A DNA stretch of 64,000 nt from Meconema thalassinum (GCA_946902985.2 OX336391.1:74997947-75061946); one strand, 5' to 3'. Counted from the first letter of the stretch, positions 1-10,070 are shown. Notes: generated from the letters alone by a model not told the origin. Numbers and translations: made by a program.

Positions 1-245
1 AAATAAAACGTTAACGTTAATTGGCATTAATATATCAAAACACCATTAAAAATAAACTGTATGTTGGCACTAACAGTAACCCATGTACTTATTTTCTTTT
101 TATAATGCTACAGTCATTTACATCCCCCCCCCCCCCTTTTAACCAATATATAAACAAAAATGAATGTCATGTCATGTTGTTCACATTATCATGTTCAAAC
201 CTGTGAATATTCGTTGAGTCCATAGAAAACCATCCATAAATTAAA

Positions 246-734
246 TTAATTTTTTTTTGTTTTTAGAAAATCCAACATGGCCTTGTACTTTTCCCAGTCA
301 ACAACAACATAGCCATTAATCAAGAAAGCAATCATTGTCCCAGTCATGTACAGGTAATGATTTTTTTTGTCTCCGAGTTTTCAGTAGTGGTAAAATGGAA
401 TAGCATTTTTAAGTTAGACTTACCTGAGTTTTAAACAGTTCACCCTTTGGCAATGGTTTCGCTTTAGTGCGTTTCGTTTTTTTTCAGCAACTGCTATGGC
501 GGTAAGGCTTTTCTTTCCATGTTTCTAAAATTAAATAAAATAAACCGCTATAAATACCTAAATTCAGGTTAATACATGCATTTCATAAAATAAAATATAA
601 AACAAAAAATGAAACAAGTTAGTTTAAAAAAATCATCTCACCTTCACTTGCAGTGGCTTGTTGCTGTTTCCTTCTAGTGGGCTCAAAATTGCAATGGTTT
701 CTTCTCTCTCAGACATGTAAGGTATACCAGTTAT
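246..734 (-). other. possible last three exons of an unidentified gene
   Basis: Read on the minus strand, three open segments are bordered by splice-like signals. Segment 734-642 follows a pyrimidine-rich stretch ending in TTTGCAG and ends at AAG|GTGAGA. Segment 525-423 follows TAATTTTAG and ends at CAG|GTAAGT. A last segment, about 360-246, ends in TAA and contains the motif GYVVVDWEKYKAM, which looks protein-like. The phase from the first to the second segment fits, but the second has a run of eight A that may hide a one-base slip, and the acceptor of the last segment is unclear. I do not recognise the product. It could be a host gene, a captured exon cluster or chance; no transcript evidence is available. 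Confidence 0.3.
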
Positions 735-740
735 CTGCAA

Positions 741-1619
741 ACAAATAAATAAATAAAATCATTATTCACCTAATCAATAAATAATTGCTTGTAAATATAT
801 ATAAATCAATAAATATATAAATGAATAAATATATACCTACCTCACAACAAGGTTAAGTATTTTCCACCAACACCAAAACTGTTAAACAAGACCAGGGGTT
901 TCACGCAACGCAATGTGTTCAAAGGTAGTCACCTAAGTGAGAGAGGAAATGAAAACGACATGTCTTTATATATGTTACGTTGCATGTATAATCATTTTTT
1001 CTCACGCTTTGATCATCCTGTTATCAAACACGTGGACTGCTGACGTCCAAGGTCAGGTCAAATTTTACATTGACTTGCATTTTGTCACGTACGAAGCAAG
1101 ACAGGATGTGACTTGTTTAGCCCTCATGTGCTTTCACATGTGTATGCATGCATTTCGCACTTCCCTGTCACCACGATTGTCAGATTATTTAACCTTCAAG
1201 CGTCTTTGTCATTTTCCATTGCACTTGTTATCAAGTCAGATCAGTGCATTCCAATAAGCTCAAATGACATTCACCTCCTGCTCGTCTGCTCCTCTACAAG
1301 TTTGTTTTCTGTACTCGCTTCGACCAACATAGAACCAAGTTCTCATCACCGTTTACAAGTTAAAGATCTCCTTCGGGGGTAAAAAATCTTAGCATGCTTC
1401 ACACATTTTCAAATATTAGCCTCCATCCGTCTGCCATAGGAAAGATCAGAAAAACGAACCCTCGCTCTGTCATAAACCGACCCGCCGAAAGAGCGATTGT
1501 TCTATTAAGCATGGTCATTGTGATTAGCGACAGGTTCGTTGAAACACACACCCAGCAGTATCGTCTCTCTCAACCATCATGCATCATGAACATTTTAAAC
1601 AGGTAAAGAAAAAAATTCT
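741..1619. other. no recognisable gene
   Basis: This AT-rich stretch has only short ORFs without known motifs and no clear repeat structure. I see nothing here that can be assigned. Confidence 0.4.
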
Positions 1620-2250
1620 TTTCCAACATGTATGGCGTTAGGCCCTTTGTGAAAATGTCAAACATAGTTTCAAAAAGGGGGGCGTTAGCCCGAGTCCTAG
1701 GACACCTCGTTCACGTCTGTAGCGTTATGGGTTTGCGAGATAGAGCAAAAAGTCTAAAATCACGGTTTTACCTCAACATGATTTTTCATTCCTGCTCAAC
1801 GCGATCATCCTCGGCAAGACGACAACGGGACGAAAAAATGGCACCTCGTACAAGTCTCTAGCGTTATTGGTTCGTAAAATATCGGTAGAAATCACAAAAA
1901 ACACGTGTTTACCCCAAAATCGAGTTTCCATTTTTTACAATAAAACGAGTGCTTTATAGCACAGAGGACGTCACTCCGAGTCCTTGGACCCCTCGTACGT
2001 GCCTCTAGCATGATTGATTGGCGAGATATAACAAAAAGTCTAAAATCACGTTTTTACCCCCAAAAAAACATGTTCTCAACATTTCACCTTTTCGAAACCT
2101 ACATTCCCGTAAAGAGCGCAACGAGACGAAAAACACCAATCCAAGCACGCCCTCCTAGCATGAATCCTTCCATTCCAAGGTCGCAGGAGCTCACAACTTC
2201 CTTTTGGAAGCAGAACCCCCCAATTGACACTACTGCCAGGTTTTAATCCT
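1620..2250 (+). repeat. adintovirus-type terminal repeat module, partial
   Basis: This segment shares two modules with the blocks at 13.6-15.3 kb and 28.1-31.45 kb, in the same orientation. One is the 'gagtcctaggacacctcgt ... gcgagata' module, seen near 1690 and 1975. The other is the 'cctacattcccgtaaagag' module near 2100, followed by the shared end with 'ccaagcacgccctcctagca' and 'gctcacaacttcc' at about 2145-2205. Only one ~145-bp unit is present here. It may be the end of a further viral element or a dispersed repeat used by several elements. Confidence 0.6.
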
Positions 2251-2315
2251 GGAGCCTTGAAATGTATTTTGGGGTAGAGGGCGTAGAGACCATTGATTTA
2301 CGTCAAACAATTTTT

Positions 2316-3835
2316 AGCCTATTTTCAATTTTGAAAAAATAGGCTTATGAGATCACCTTTTGTCCGTGTGTGTGTGCGTGTGTGTGTGTGATTCGTGTGT
2401 GTGTCCCCCCCTAATAAAATCTAAACGGCAGGATCGATTTCAATGAAACTCGGAAAGTTCATAGCACTATTCCCGGCAATCTCGACCGTGCCCTTCAAAT
2501 TTTGTTACGACTCACCAATCCAACATGGCGGCTGTGAGAAATATTTCACCAGCATTCAATATCTCCGAAACTATTACCGATATTACCCTGACATTTTCTA
2601 TGGTGATAGAGAGAACTACTATAAGTTCACTTATGTGACTTTTGAAAACCTGGTAACTACAAAACCAACATGGCGGCCAAGCGAATTTGCGTCTTTTAAA
2701 TAGACGTTTCTCGCGATTTGACCAACCAAACGCAATGAAACTTTGTACAGTGTATGTTTATATACATTGTAATGCACCGACATCTAACTTCGTTCAATTG
2801 TTTCCATAATCACAAGATGGCGGATGTGCGAAATATTTCACCGGCATTCTATATCTCTGAAACTATTAGCGGTATCTCCCTAAAATTTTGTACGGAGATA
2901 AAGGGCACTACTGGAAGTCCATCTATATGATTTTCAGAAACCGGTTAACTACAAAACGAACATGGCGGCCAAGCGAATTTGAACATTTTAAATAGACCTT
3001 TCTCGCGATTTAATGTTCCAAGCGCACTGAAACCTGGTACTGGAAATATTTATACACATTGTAATCCACTGGTATCTAATTTGGTTCAATTGTTTACATA
3101 ACCTCAAGATGGCGGCAGTGCGAATTTTAAAATTAATTTTTTATTTCTTGTGATGTAGTCATGCGATCGAAGTGAAAGTTTGAATAATGAACCTACGCAA
3201 TAATTTTCCTTTAATGGTACTTGACTCTATGGCCTATACATATATCAATCCAACATGGCGACCATCCGAAATATTTAGACGATACTGAATATCTACGAAT
3301 CTATTTTAGCAATCAAACTGCATTTTTTAATGTTCATAGGGGCTATGAACGTAAGTTCACCTATAGGACTTTAAATAACCTGGTGATCACAAATCTAACA
3401 TGGGGGTGACGCGAATTATAAATATTCACATGGACGTTTCTCGCAATTGAACCATCCGCGTGCAGTGAAACTTGGTACAGTAAATCTTTATCCGAATGTT
3501 AATCCACTGGCATCTAATTTATTTCAATTGTTTCCATAACCTCAAGATGGCAGCTGTGAAAAATTTTTTAATCTCCTTGTTTTTTCTTGTGTCTTAATTA
3601 TGCGATTGAAGTTTGAATACTACACGTTCGTAATAATCTGCATGTAACAGTACATAACTCTAGGGCTTACATATATAAAATCCAACATGGCGACCATCCG
3701 AAATATTTAGTCGGTTCTCAATATCTACGAATCTATTACAGCAATCAAACTGAAATTGTGTATGTTGATAGTAGCAATTAACATAAGTAGGATATACGAA
3801 AATAGGCTGTATAGTTCTTCACGGAACTACTTGTT
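2316..3835 (+). repeat. interspersed repeat with terminal hairpin and internal tandem units
   Basis: The repeat opens with a ~30-bp hairpin (2316-2345; arms agcctatttt / aaaataggct), then a GT-rich run and a conserved stretch with 'tttcaatgaaactcgg'. It continues as diverged units carrying 'aacatggcggc' or 'aagatggcgg' cores, with related cores about 290 bp or about 435 bp apart. A second hairpin (atagttcttcacggaacta) lies near 3808-3827. The same start is found again at 63312 in the same orientation. Short ORFs at 2443-2703 and 3221-3409 come from the unit structure and are not genes. The class is not determined; the hairpin ends raise a non-autonomous DNA element or Helitron-like origin, but no diagnostic Helitron terminus is convincing. 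Confidence 0.6.
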
Positions 3836-4924
3836 TTTGTAGAATTCCTAGTTTCCAAAATATAGGATTTTCAAAATTCGAGTGTTTTCAAAAAAACATA
3901 AAAAGTAAAAGAGTTTCATTATATAAAATAAAGGTTATAAAGACCATTCGTTTGAGGCATGGCACAACGTTCTGTCATGTTTGGTTTTCAAACTATCACC
4001 TACTTTCGAAAACAAGAAATTTCAATAAAAATTCAAAAATATAACGAGTGGTCCATAGGAAAGTGGACGTCAGCTCGAGTCCAATGACACCTCATTTGTC
4101 AAAATCGGACCATGCGTTCGAGAGATATTGACAAATATTACATGGCTGAGGCTTAGTGGTGGGGCAAGGAGGGCTCTGGAGTGAAGTGGAAACCGCCTTA
4201 CACTATTTACTAAATAAATAAATAATTTAAAGTTAACGTCACATTGCCTTTACTGCAGACATGGTTTTGCACTAAAGCTTTGCTTTTTTAAATTCTAATA
4301 ACATGTTATTTTATTCAATGATAAGCGTTTAACAAAAACATGGTTCTAGAGTAGATAAAGATTTCATACGCCAGTATCACGTACTTTTCAAACATGATTT
4401 TGGTTTACCTGTGGTTGCAGTGCGTGAGGGGTTGTTAGATCAACAACAAGCGAGCCTTATGCACATAACGTTTCAACTTACTTTATGAATAATAATAATA
4501 ATTATGGACTCTTGTCCTTTTTATTGTTTGTGATTTAAAATAGCATTTATAGCAATTTTTATACAAATTTTAATTATTATTATTATAATGATGTTACTAT
4601 TACCATGTATATAATTTTTTAACATTTTATTTATAATTATGATGATGAAACTATTAGTTAAAATGATGGACTTTTGTCCTTTTTTATTGTTTGTGGTTTA
4701 AAAATAGATTTACTACAATTAGTAATTTTTATAATGATACACTGCTGTCCCTTTTTATTGTTTGTCATTGATGTCATTTTATACATTTTATTTAATTATA
4801 ATGACGAAACTATGAGTGAATAATAATAATGGAGAAAAACACAACATGGAGTCTTGCCTTTTTATTTATTTTTTGTCATGATAACAGTGATACTATACAT
4901 TCTTTTAAAAATAAATTCATCACG
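3836..4924. other. AT-rich spacer with repeated 3'-flank motifs
   Basis: Near 4040-4135 there is one diverged copy of the 'ctcgagtccaatgacacctca ... gagatat' type module known from the terminal blocks. Between about 4500 and 4870 a short motif, approximately 'ttgtcctttttattgtttgt', recurs at about 4515, 4674 and 4748, with a related piece near 4853. A TTTATT at about 4860 would be an AATAAA poly(A) signal for the minus-strand PLA2 gene whose stop lies at 4925. No ORF of interest is present. Confidence 0.45.
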
Positions 4925-5458
4925 TTAAAGTCCATATCTAGATAAAAGTAATTTGCTCTTCATAGCACCAATCACTATAAATTCTGCCATTCGTTCTGCT
5001 AGACTGGCATTTGAAGCTGTTAATCGTTGCTTGGCAATGCCTAACAAGACTTTGTCGGCAATGCGTCTTAGTGTGGGATCACTGTTTTCATAGGCTTTAT
5101 CGTGATTAAGGCATGCATGATCCAAAGCATTGATTCCCATATCCCCTCTACTCAAACGATCTTGAAGACGAGTACCAGGGCCACAGAAGCTGTAAGCAGA
5201 TAAGTGAGCTTCGAATGGTAAATTTTTAATGATGTTATCAATAATTCCACGGCCAGTACACCTGGGACATAGAGGTTTCAATCGGTGAAAAACACTTTTT
5301 GTTGTTGTTCTTCTTGTTCTTTTCTTCTTGTTCTTGCTGTTGTTGTTGTTGTTGTTTGTCGTCGGCGGTTTCTGACGAGCATGGTAGGTGGTGGTTGTTT
5401 TCCGCATGACAGCCATGGAATGATGAAACAATGTCTTTACACTGAGTTTTATGACCAT
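4925..5458 (-). CDS. parvovirus-like phospholipase A2 domain protein (adintovirus)
   Basis: This is a 177-codon open frame. The N-terminal part (about residues 20-60) is low complexity, rich in T, N, K and R, encoded by trinucleotide repeats. It is followed by CPRC and then a PLA2-like domain at about residues 75-165. Visible signatures are the calcium-loop-like YSFCGPGT and the catalytic HD dyad in DHACLNHDKAY, the arrangement of the PLA2 in parvovirus VP1 capsid proteins. In parvoviruses that enzyme helps virions leave endosomes; a similar entry role is inferred here. It is the last minus-strand gene of the virion block. The upstream ORF (5747-5238) overlaps it in another frame, so the original gene may have started at 5747 and slipped in the repeat tract, or two genes overlap. 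An AATAAA lies downstream near 4860. Confidence 0.75.
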   Translation of the reverse strand: MVIKLSVKTLFHHSMAVMRKTTTTYHARQKPPTTNNNNNNSKNKKKRTRRTTTKSVFHRLKPLCPRCTGRGIIDNIIKNLPFEAHLSAYSFCGPGTRLQDRLSRGDMGINALDHACLNHDKAYENSDPTLRRIADKVLLGIAKQRLTASNASLAERMAEFIVIGAMKSKLLLSRYGL

Positions 5459-5747
5459 GATATAATTTCATTATTTGGCATGTGGCACACTGTCGAATGG
5501 AAGGTATTTTTGCCATGGTTAATTGCTTGTGATGGGAAAAATGACTGCATGGTTGTAGTTCACTCAATACAGGGTCGTTAGTCCACTCGGCAGGCGCCTT
5601 TTCCCAAATTTCTTTGACAGCGTTGGCAGCAACATAAAAAAGAAATGATTTAGGTAGTGCTAATAATTCATGTTGTGTAAAGCTAATCAGTTTTTTCTTG
5701 CACACAAAGAACTTTCCAATAGCCTTGTCGATTGTAGTGGCGTCCAT
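5238..5747 (-). CDS. unidentified adintovirus ORF upstream of and overlapping PLA2
   Basis: This 169-codon frame begins with an ATG two bases after the stop of the preceding RNase H-like gene, which suggests tight packing on the minus strand. It contains a C/H-rich stretch (CATCQIMKLYHGHKTQC, about residues 86-102) that could bind a metal. Its C-terminal third runs into poly-Q and E/K/N tracts encoded by the trinucleotide repeats that in another frame form the start of the PLA2 ORF. The last 15 or so residues are probably out of frame. I do not recognise the family. It may be the true N-terminal part of the PLA2 protein. Confidence 0.45.
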   Translation of the reverse strand: MDATTIDKAIGKFFVCKKKLISFTQHELLALPKSFLFYVAANAVKEIWEKAPAEWTNDPVLSELQPCSHFSHHKQLTMAKIPSIRQCATCQIMKLYHGHKTQCKDIVSSFHGCHAENNHHLPCSSETADDKQQQQQQQEQEEKNKKNNNKKCFSPIETSMSQVYWPWNY

Positions 5748-5749
5748 GT

Positions 5750-6316
5750 CTATAACGTTGATGTTATCACCTCACGTGTACACGTCTCACTGCTATCATT
5801 GGACGATACACTTTCAGTTTTAATTTTATTGAACAACTCCCAACATGCACTCGTGGTGAGCCAATGAAACAATTGCCACGCATGCGCTAAGGCTTTATTC
5901 TGAATATTGTCGCAAGGACAAGTGTCCATGAGCGTTTGCAGGGATGGACAACCCAGATCTAAAAGGTCAATACATTGACAGTGAGAGGGTAAAAATGGTT
6001 GAAGCCACTGGGGTTTTTCACTCCCTTTAACTAATAAGACATCGACCGGGGACAAATGGGCTTTCATGACGATGTCAAGATACTTGTAAGAAATATCACC
6101 CTTTCTCCATGCTAATTGCAAATGATTTTCAATCCATTGGCTCTGTTTTTTATCTTATTCAATAAGCAACTCGAAGGCATAGGCAGGTTTAAACACCAAA
6201 TGAATAGGGTTGGACATCCAAAACGTACTACAATCGATAAAACCTACTTCCTTAAATATAAATGTGTTGTCTGCAATTTTAAACCCCTGACAATCCACAA
6301 TGAGTGTACGCATCAT
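5750..6316 (-). pseudogene. RNase H/DEDD-exonuclease-like conserved protein, one in-frame stop
   Basis: From the ATG at 6316 the frame runs 188 codons to a TAG at 5750-5752, broken only by a TAA at codon 54 (6155-6157). The opening MMRTLIVDCQGFK, the segment VFKPAYAFELL, and later LLVKGSEKPQWL and LDLGCPSL resemble a family often seen in arthropod mobile elements and viruses, with an initial beta strand ending in an acidic residue as in RNase H-fold or DEDDh nucleases. That fold assignment is an inference from pattern alone. It sits between the BIR gene and the PLA2 region, on the same strand and tightly spaced. The single stop makes it a recently inactivated gene or one affected by a sequence error. 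Confidence 0.5.
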
Positions 6317-6502
6317 GCTTTTATTTTTACTTGTTACCTCATTGACGTCTAATCAACAACTAACCTATGCCATGGTTTAACATGGCAAAGTAAAAGGACT
6401 TTAGGAAAAAAAGAAACAAATGAATTGAACAACAGCTAAATATTTTTGAGGTTTATTCATAACATAAAAAACACTTGCACTTTTATTACAAAGTTTGTTG
6501 CC

Positions 6503-6973
6503 TTAATTTGGAACAGCATTCAAATGAATAGTTTGCACATACGGTCCACAGGTATCTCCTAGTTTTGCAGGGTCTGGTACAATAACAGGGTAAGTCAAAC
6601 TCCATGGAATATTGCCCACATCATAGCGATTGAGGTAAGGGCAGGATGGACTGCATCGCTGATGATCGCTAAAGCGTCGATCCCCTAATTCCCAATTTCC
6701 AATTTCTATGTTGCAAAAAATACACTTGGCCATATCCCCACGTTTTAAGTAATAAAATCCGCTCGCAGCCAATTCTCCACAATCCATAAAGGGAACTGTC
6801 CATGTTTCAAAAGTTTTTAGACGATTAAATTCACATTTTAAATTCCATAGTTTGTCTGTCACGTTGTTGTTGTTGCTGCTGTTGCTTATTGAGGGACACA
6901 TGATGTTTGTTGTTGTTGTATGTGCGCACAGTGCCAGAGCGCAACAGATACTGTGCATGCAGACGCTAATCAT
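6503..6973 (-). CDS. BIR-domain (IAP-like) protein of the adintovirus
   Basis: About 156 codons from the first ATG at 6973; an internal ATG at 6901 is an equally plausible start. The BIR domain occupies about residues 55-130. It starts near RLKTFETW, continues with ELAASGFYYLKRGDMAKC, and holds the zinc ligands C-X2-C-X16-H-X6-C in CIFCNIEIGNWELGDR plus the following H and C. No RING or CARD follows. BIR proteins of baculoviruses and animals bind caspases or pro-apoptotic tails, so an anti-apoptotic role in infection is likely by family but unproven here. A poly-N tract from a GTT/GCT repeat (about 6860-6885) precedes the domain. An AATAAA on the minus strand lies about 45 bp past the stop (near 6453). 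It stands between the capsid gene and the RNase H-like gene. Confidence 0.8.
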   Translation of the reverse strand: MISVCMHSICCALALCAHTTTTNIMCPSISNSSNNNNVTDKLWNLKCEFNRLKTFETWTVPFMDCGELAASGFYYLKRGDMAKCIFCNIEIGNWELGDRRFSDHQRCSPSCPYLNRYDVGNIPWSLTYPVIVPDPAKLGDTCGPYVQTIHLNAVPN

Positions 6974-7019
6974 CAATCCTATGAATGATGATCTTTTTTT
7001 TCACCTGACCACAAGTGGC

Positions 7020-8235
7020 TTACATGCTGGTGACATAATTGGACAAAGGATGATATATCACTTGTCTGGCATGAATAATCAAACAGTAGGCACTGGTATG
7101 GTCTGGGACATTTTCTTGTGTTTCAAAATCTACCCTTAAATCAATGGTGATGATTTTCATAGATTCGTCAAGTTACGAACAGTCGAAAACAATCAGTGGT
7201 GCTTTTGCTTTAAACCCTTGTGGCGACAACATAGGACAATCCTGTTTTCATAATAAGACGATTGAAATTTAGCGAACATGTCATAAAGGGGACCAAACTT
7301 ATTTTTTGAAAAATTGAGTTCCGAACCCTCATAGGGAAAGCAAACATTATTTAAAAATAGTCGTATATTTCTCAAGTGAATGTGATCAAACAAGGTGACA
7401 TCTTTGCTTGGTTGGTATTTTCTATTTGTTTGAAAACCAATAACAAGATAGAGGGGTCTCTCGGTAGAGCGAGCCGATTTGACACTCCAACTATGTGTGT
7501 CTGTGGTAGGTAGCAAGGGGTATTCATGTAGACACCAACTTCGAAAGGCGACAGGAAAGGCTTTATCTTTTTGCACCAAATTTAACATGCTTAGCTTTTT
7601 ACGATCCGATAGTGTCACATGAGGTACTTTCCATAGTAATCGAAGCAGTTGAATTTTTGAGTCTATCACTTGGTCGGAGGCTCCGTTTAGTGCATTATCA
7701 TCACTGCGGTCTCTCACCAGATACAAACTTTGTCTTGCGTTTAAAATAATACGCTTGTGATCTTCGGCAAAGCCAAGGAGTAATTTTAAGGGTAGGAAGC
7801 CTGTGAAAGTGCCATCGGTATGAACTAGCCAGTCATTGCTACTGTAGGGAAACCATCCTGCCATAGAAAGCGTTTTACTTTCCTCCTCGCTATTGGATGG
7901 ATATAATTTCATAAGACTAGTCATGCCCACATTTCGAGTCATATCTATTACAATATCATTTATCACATAACGTACTTCAGAAAACAGAAATGCCAAACCA
8001 TGATTCGCCAACGCAGACGTTGTGGGTGAGCTGCCATCTGCTTTCATCAATTTACCCTCAATTTGAAGGACACTTTCATGAGGTAGAGTAAAATATCTTT
8101 ATTGTTAATGATGAATTGAATCTCGTCATTGTTATTCAGTCCTGTTGCTTGAGGTTGATAGGAATGCATATCAATGCGCACGACGCCATCTTCTACTTGT
8201 ATGGGATTTAACACTTGCAACAGCTCTTTGTTCAT
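7020..8235 (-). pseudogene. hexon-like major capsid protein (double jelly-roll), frameshifted
   Basis: Homology runs from an ATG at 8235 to a TAA at 7020-7022. The first part (NNNDEIQFIINNKDILLYL) is in one frame to about 8090. The central 285-codon frame (8050-7193) includes KLYPSNSEEESKTL and NARQSLYLVRDRSDDNAL, with spacing typical of Polinton/adintovirus major capsid proteins. The C-terminal part (after about 7200) continues in a third frame, with a stop near 7168, and includes AYCLIIHARQVIYHPL. So at least two frameshifts and one stop break it. The protein would form the double jelly-roll hexon capsomer. Order next to penton, protease and core genes on the same strand supports the assignment. 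Confidence 0.75.
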
Positions 8236-8362
8236 GATTGGGGTGTAGCGTATAACCAATGCGTTGTAAGCGTTGTCGGTTTACTCGTGTCAACCGTTTC
8301 ATACACGGCGGGCAACTAACCGACCTCGTAGACGTTGTTGATGCTTTATAGATAAATTTCAT
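8171..8362 (-). CDS. small basic ORF between penton and capsid genes
   Basis: A 63-codon frame whose ATG overlaps the penton stop (ATGA at 8359-8362). The first 40 residues are rich in K and R, with RLTRVNRQRLQRIG. The tail overlaps the start of the capsid gene in another frame and is probably spurious. Small arginine-rich proteins at this position could be DNA-condensing core proteins or scaffold-like factors, but there is no diagnostic motif. Confidence 0.35.
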   Translation of the reverse strand: MKFIYKASTTSTRSVSCPPCMKRLTRVNRQRLQRIGYTLHPNHEQRAVASVKSHTSRRWRRAH

Positions 8363-9078
8363 TGCGTCTTTAAAACCAACTTGTAGGTCACAGGGGTGTT
8401 GGCGTCCAAAGCAATCAGTTTTTGGTTACTATTCACTAAGCGTAAGGTAATATTACTAATATCACTGACACACACTGGATGATATAGAACCACTGAAGGG
8501 TTTTCACGAATAATATAGCCACAAGGAGAGGTGACAATAAAATCATACAGGGAATGGCTTTGTTCTTGATTCGGAAATACGTCTCTAATAATATTGAAGT
8601 CACAGAAATGTGATGGTCCTCGATGAATTTCACTGGATAATCTGAATCATGGGGTTGGTGAGCTGCCAACACTCTTTGTTTAAATCCTAGTAAAGGACCA
8701 ATAGAATCAACTCGTGTTTCGAAGTCAATGTTAAACGAAGAGAAAATACGACAGCGATGAGTTATTGTATTGGCTGTAACTTCAAATTTGTGTGTCCCAT
8801 CCGCAAATGGTTTGACACCAAATTGTTTTATCATCGACACGCTAATGGCTTCATGCTCATCGTCTATGGTTTAACCTCAGAGGGTAGTCTCAACATATAA
8901 TCATCATAATAAAATTTGTCATTAATATCCAGTTTAATATTGTAAATTATGTTGTAACTTTCCAAAGAAATTAATCCTAGCACATAGGATTGTTCGGGAT
9001 GCAATTCAATGGGGGGGATTCCAGGGACACTTCAGGCCCGCGACTGTGCACGGTAAAGGTCTTGGCGTTGACATTCAT
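8359..9078 (-). pseudogene. penton-like minor capsid protein (single jelly-roll), frameshifted
   Basis: The gene begins at ATG 9078 (MNVNAKTFTVHSRG) and ends at TGA 8359-8361. Parts lie in different frames: an early segment with SYVLGLISLESYN, a middle 8840-8560 segment with SIGPLLGFKQRVLA, and an end with SNITLRLVNSNQKLIALD. This order, including the 'xIGPLLGF' and 'ITLRLVN' motifs, matches the minor capsid/penton proteins of Polintons and adintoviruses, which form the pentameric vertices. Frameshifts near 9010 and 8555 and a stop near 8870 make it a pseudogene. A TATA-like TATATA at 9111-9116 lies about 33 bp upstream of the ATG. Confidence 0.7.
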
Positions 9079-9089
9079 AATGATGAAAC

Positions 9090-9470
9090 TGTTGGCTTAA
9101 CGCGACCTCTTATATAAAAAATGTAAACTCTAACGGCCACAGACTTGACTGTCAAAGGTTTGTTGACGATTTACATTATAGAATATCTTTACCCGAATTC
9201 CCAAATAACGTAGCAACCCGATCGGGGGTGGTCAAAGTACCATACTGTGGAACCTTGTTTCACATAGGCTACAAAATGGGTTCCTGGGCCTGCATCATCA
9301 TCTAAATTAATCATGGCTCGTTCTTCTCTCCACGGTGCTTTGGGTAATTCATTTCGCATAAATACACCTTGAAAATGAGAAATCTTTAGTTGTTTGGCAT
9401 AGCTTTCCACTTCTTCATGGGTCATGGCATGACGAGGCAGTTGCCTTAAGCGCTTATCGATGATGGACAT
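9090..9470 (-). pseudogene. adenain-type cysteine protease (maturation protease), broken
   Basis: From ATG 9470 (MSIIDKRLRQLP). The segment NLDDDAGPGTHFVAY carries the likely catalytic His, and VWYFDHPRSG the acidic residue. After about 9215 the frame is lost; in another frame the region 9200-9110 shows DILYNVNRQQ and SQVCG, matching the conserved Gln and catalytic Cys of adenovirus-like proteases, followed by stops. Adenain cleaves capsid and core precursors during virion maturation. The length of the preserved homology is shorter than the usual ~200 residues. The gene sits between the core-like gene and penton, as in many adintoviruses. Confidence 0.75.
9105..9120 (-). promoter_or_regulatory. 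TATA-like element upstream of the penton gene
   Basis: On the minus strand the sequence TTTTTATATAAGAGG lies about 33 bp before the penton ATG at 9078, a spacing consistent with a core promoter with a very short leader. No further elements are evident. Confidence 0.35.
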
Positions 9471-9493
9471 TTTTAATCTTAGACGGTAGGCCA

Positions 9494-9998
9494 CTACCTC
9501 GTGGATAAAAAAACTGGCTTTAAAGGATTGCCATTTCTAGCTCCCATCGCAATGGCTTCTAACGTTTTATTGTGTCGCTCGCTTTCTTTGAGTTGTTGCT
9601 TGCCTTGCACGACGGCTTTTATGGTTTTCGCTACAGCGCTGGCACCACCCAAACGGGACCCCAAAGCTGCCAACCCTGCAAATAAAGCCGGCAAAAAAAT
9701 CCCCACGCTTAGCAACAGGAATGACTCGCCCACGTTTTTTCTTTCTTCCTTTTCTTTTTATCGATACATGATGCTGTGATTTCGGAGCTGTAGACAATCG
9801 CACCGCTTGTAAAGCTTTTTCGATAGCCACTCTTTTTAGATTTTTTTAGTTTTTTTAAGTTTTAACACTGGGTGTGAGGCAGATCGACGTGGTTTCCGAC
9901 CTGGCTTTTTTCTCTTTCTGAGATTTGTTTTCTTTCATGTTCATGGCATATCTTTTCTTCACCATGCTGCTACTTGGTGAACCGTTCACAGCAAACAT
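9494..9998 (-). pseudogene. virion core-like protein with basic N-terminus and hydrophobic amphipathic segment
   Basis: Homology starts at ATG 9998; MVKKRYAMNMKENKS follows 11 codons later. The first frame stops at 9855. A second frame (upstream limit about 9830) contains KRKGRKKKRGRVIPVAKRG. A third frame (9730-9494) has GIFLPALFAGLAALGS and then KQQLKESERHNKTLEAI. A lysine/arginine-rich start, a glycine/alanine-rich hydrophobic helix and a charged helix ending in HNKTLEAI are hallmarks of the adintovirus core or membrane-active protein that has been compared with adenovirus pX/pVI. DNA binding and membrane disruption during entry are inferred. Frameshifts near 9860 and 9720 break it. A TATATA lies near 10051-10056, about 50 bp upstream. 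Confidence 0.65.
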
Positions 9999-10070
9999 TC
10001 GATAACAACTAACGTAGAGAACCTTATTTCATAGCAGTATATTCCAATTCTATATAAAGCGGAAAATCAT

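Noticed and set aside
3808..3851. Helitron-like 3' end (hairpin followed by CTAG)
   Set aside because: The distance from the hairpin to CTAG is too long, and no matching 5' TC end or rolling-circle replicase is seen.
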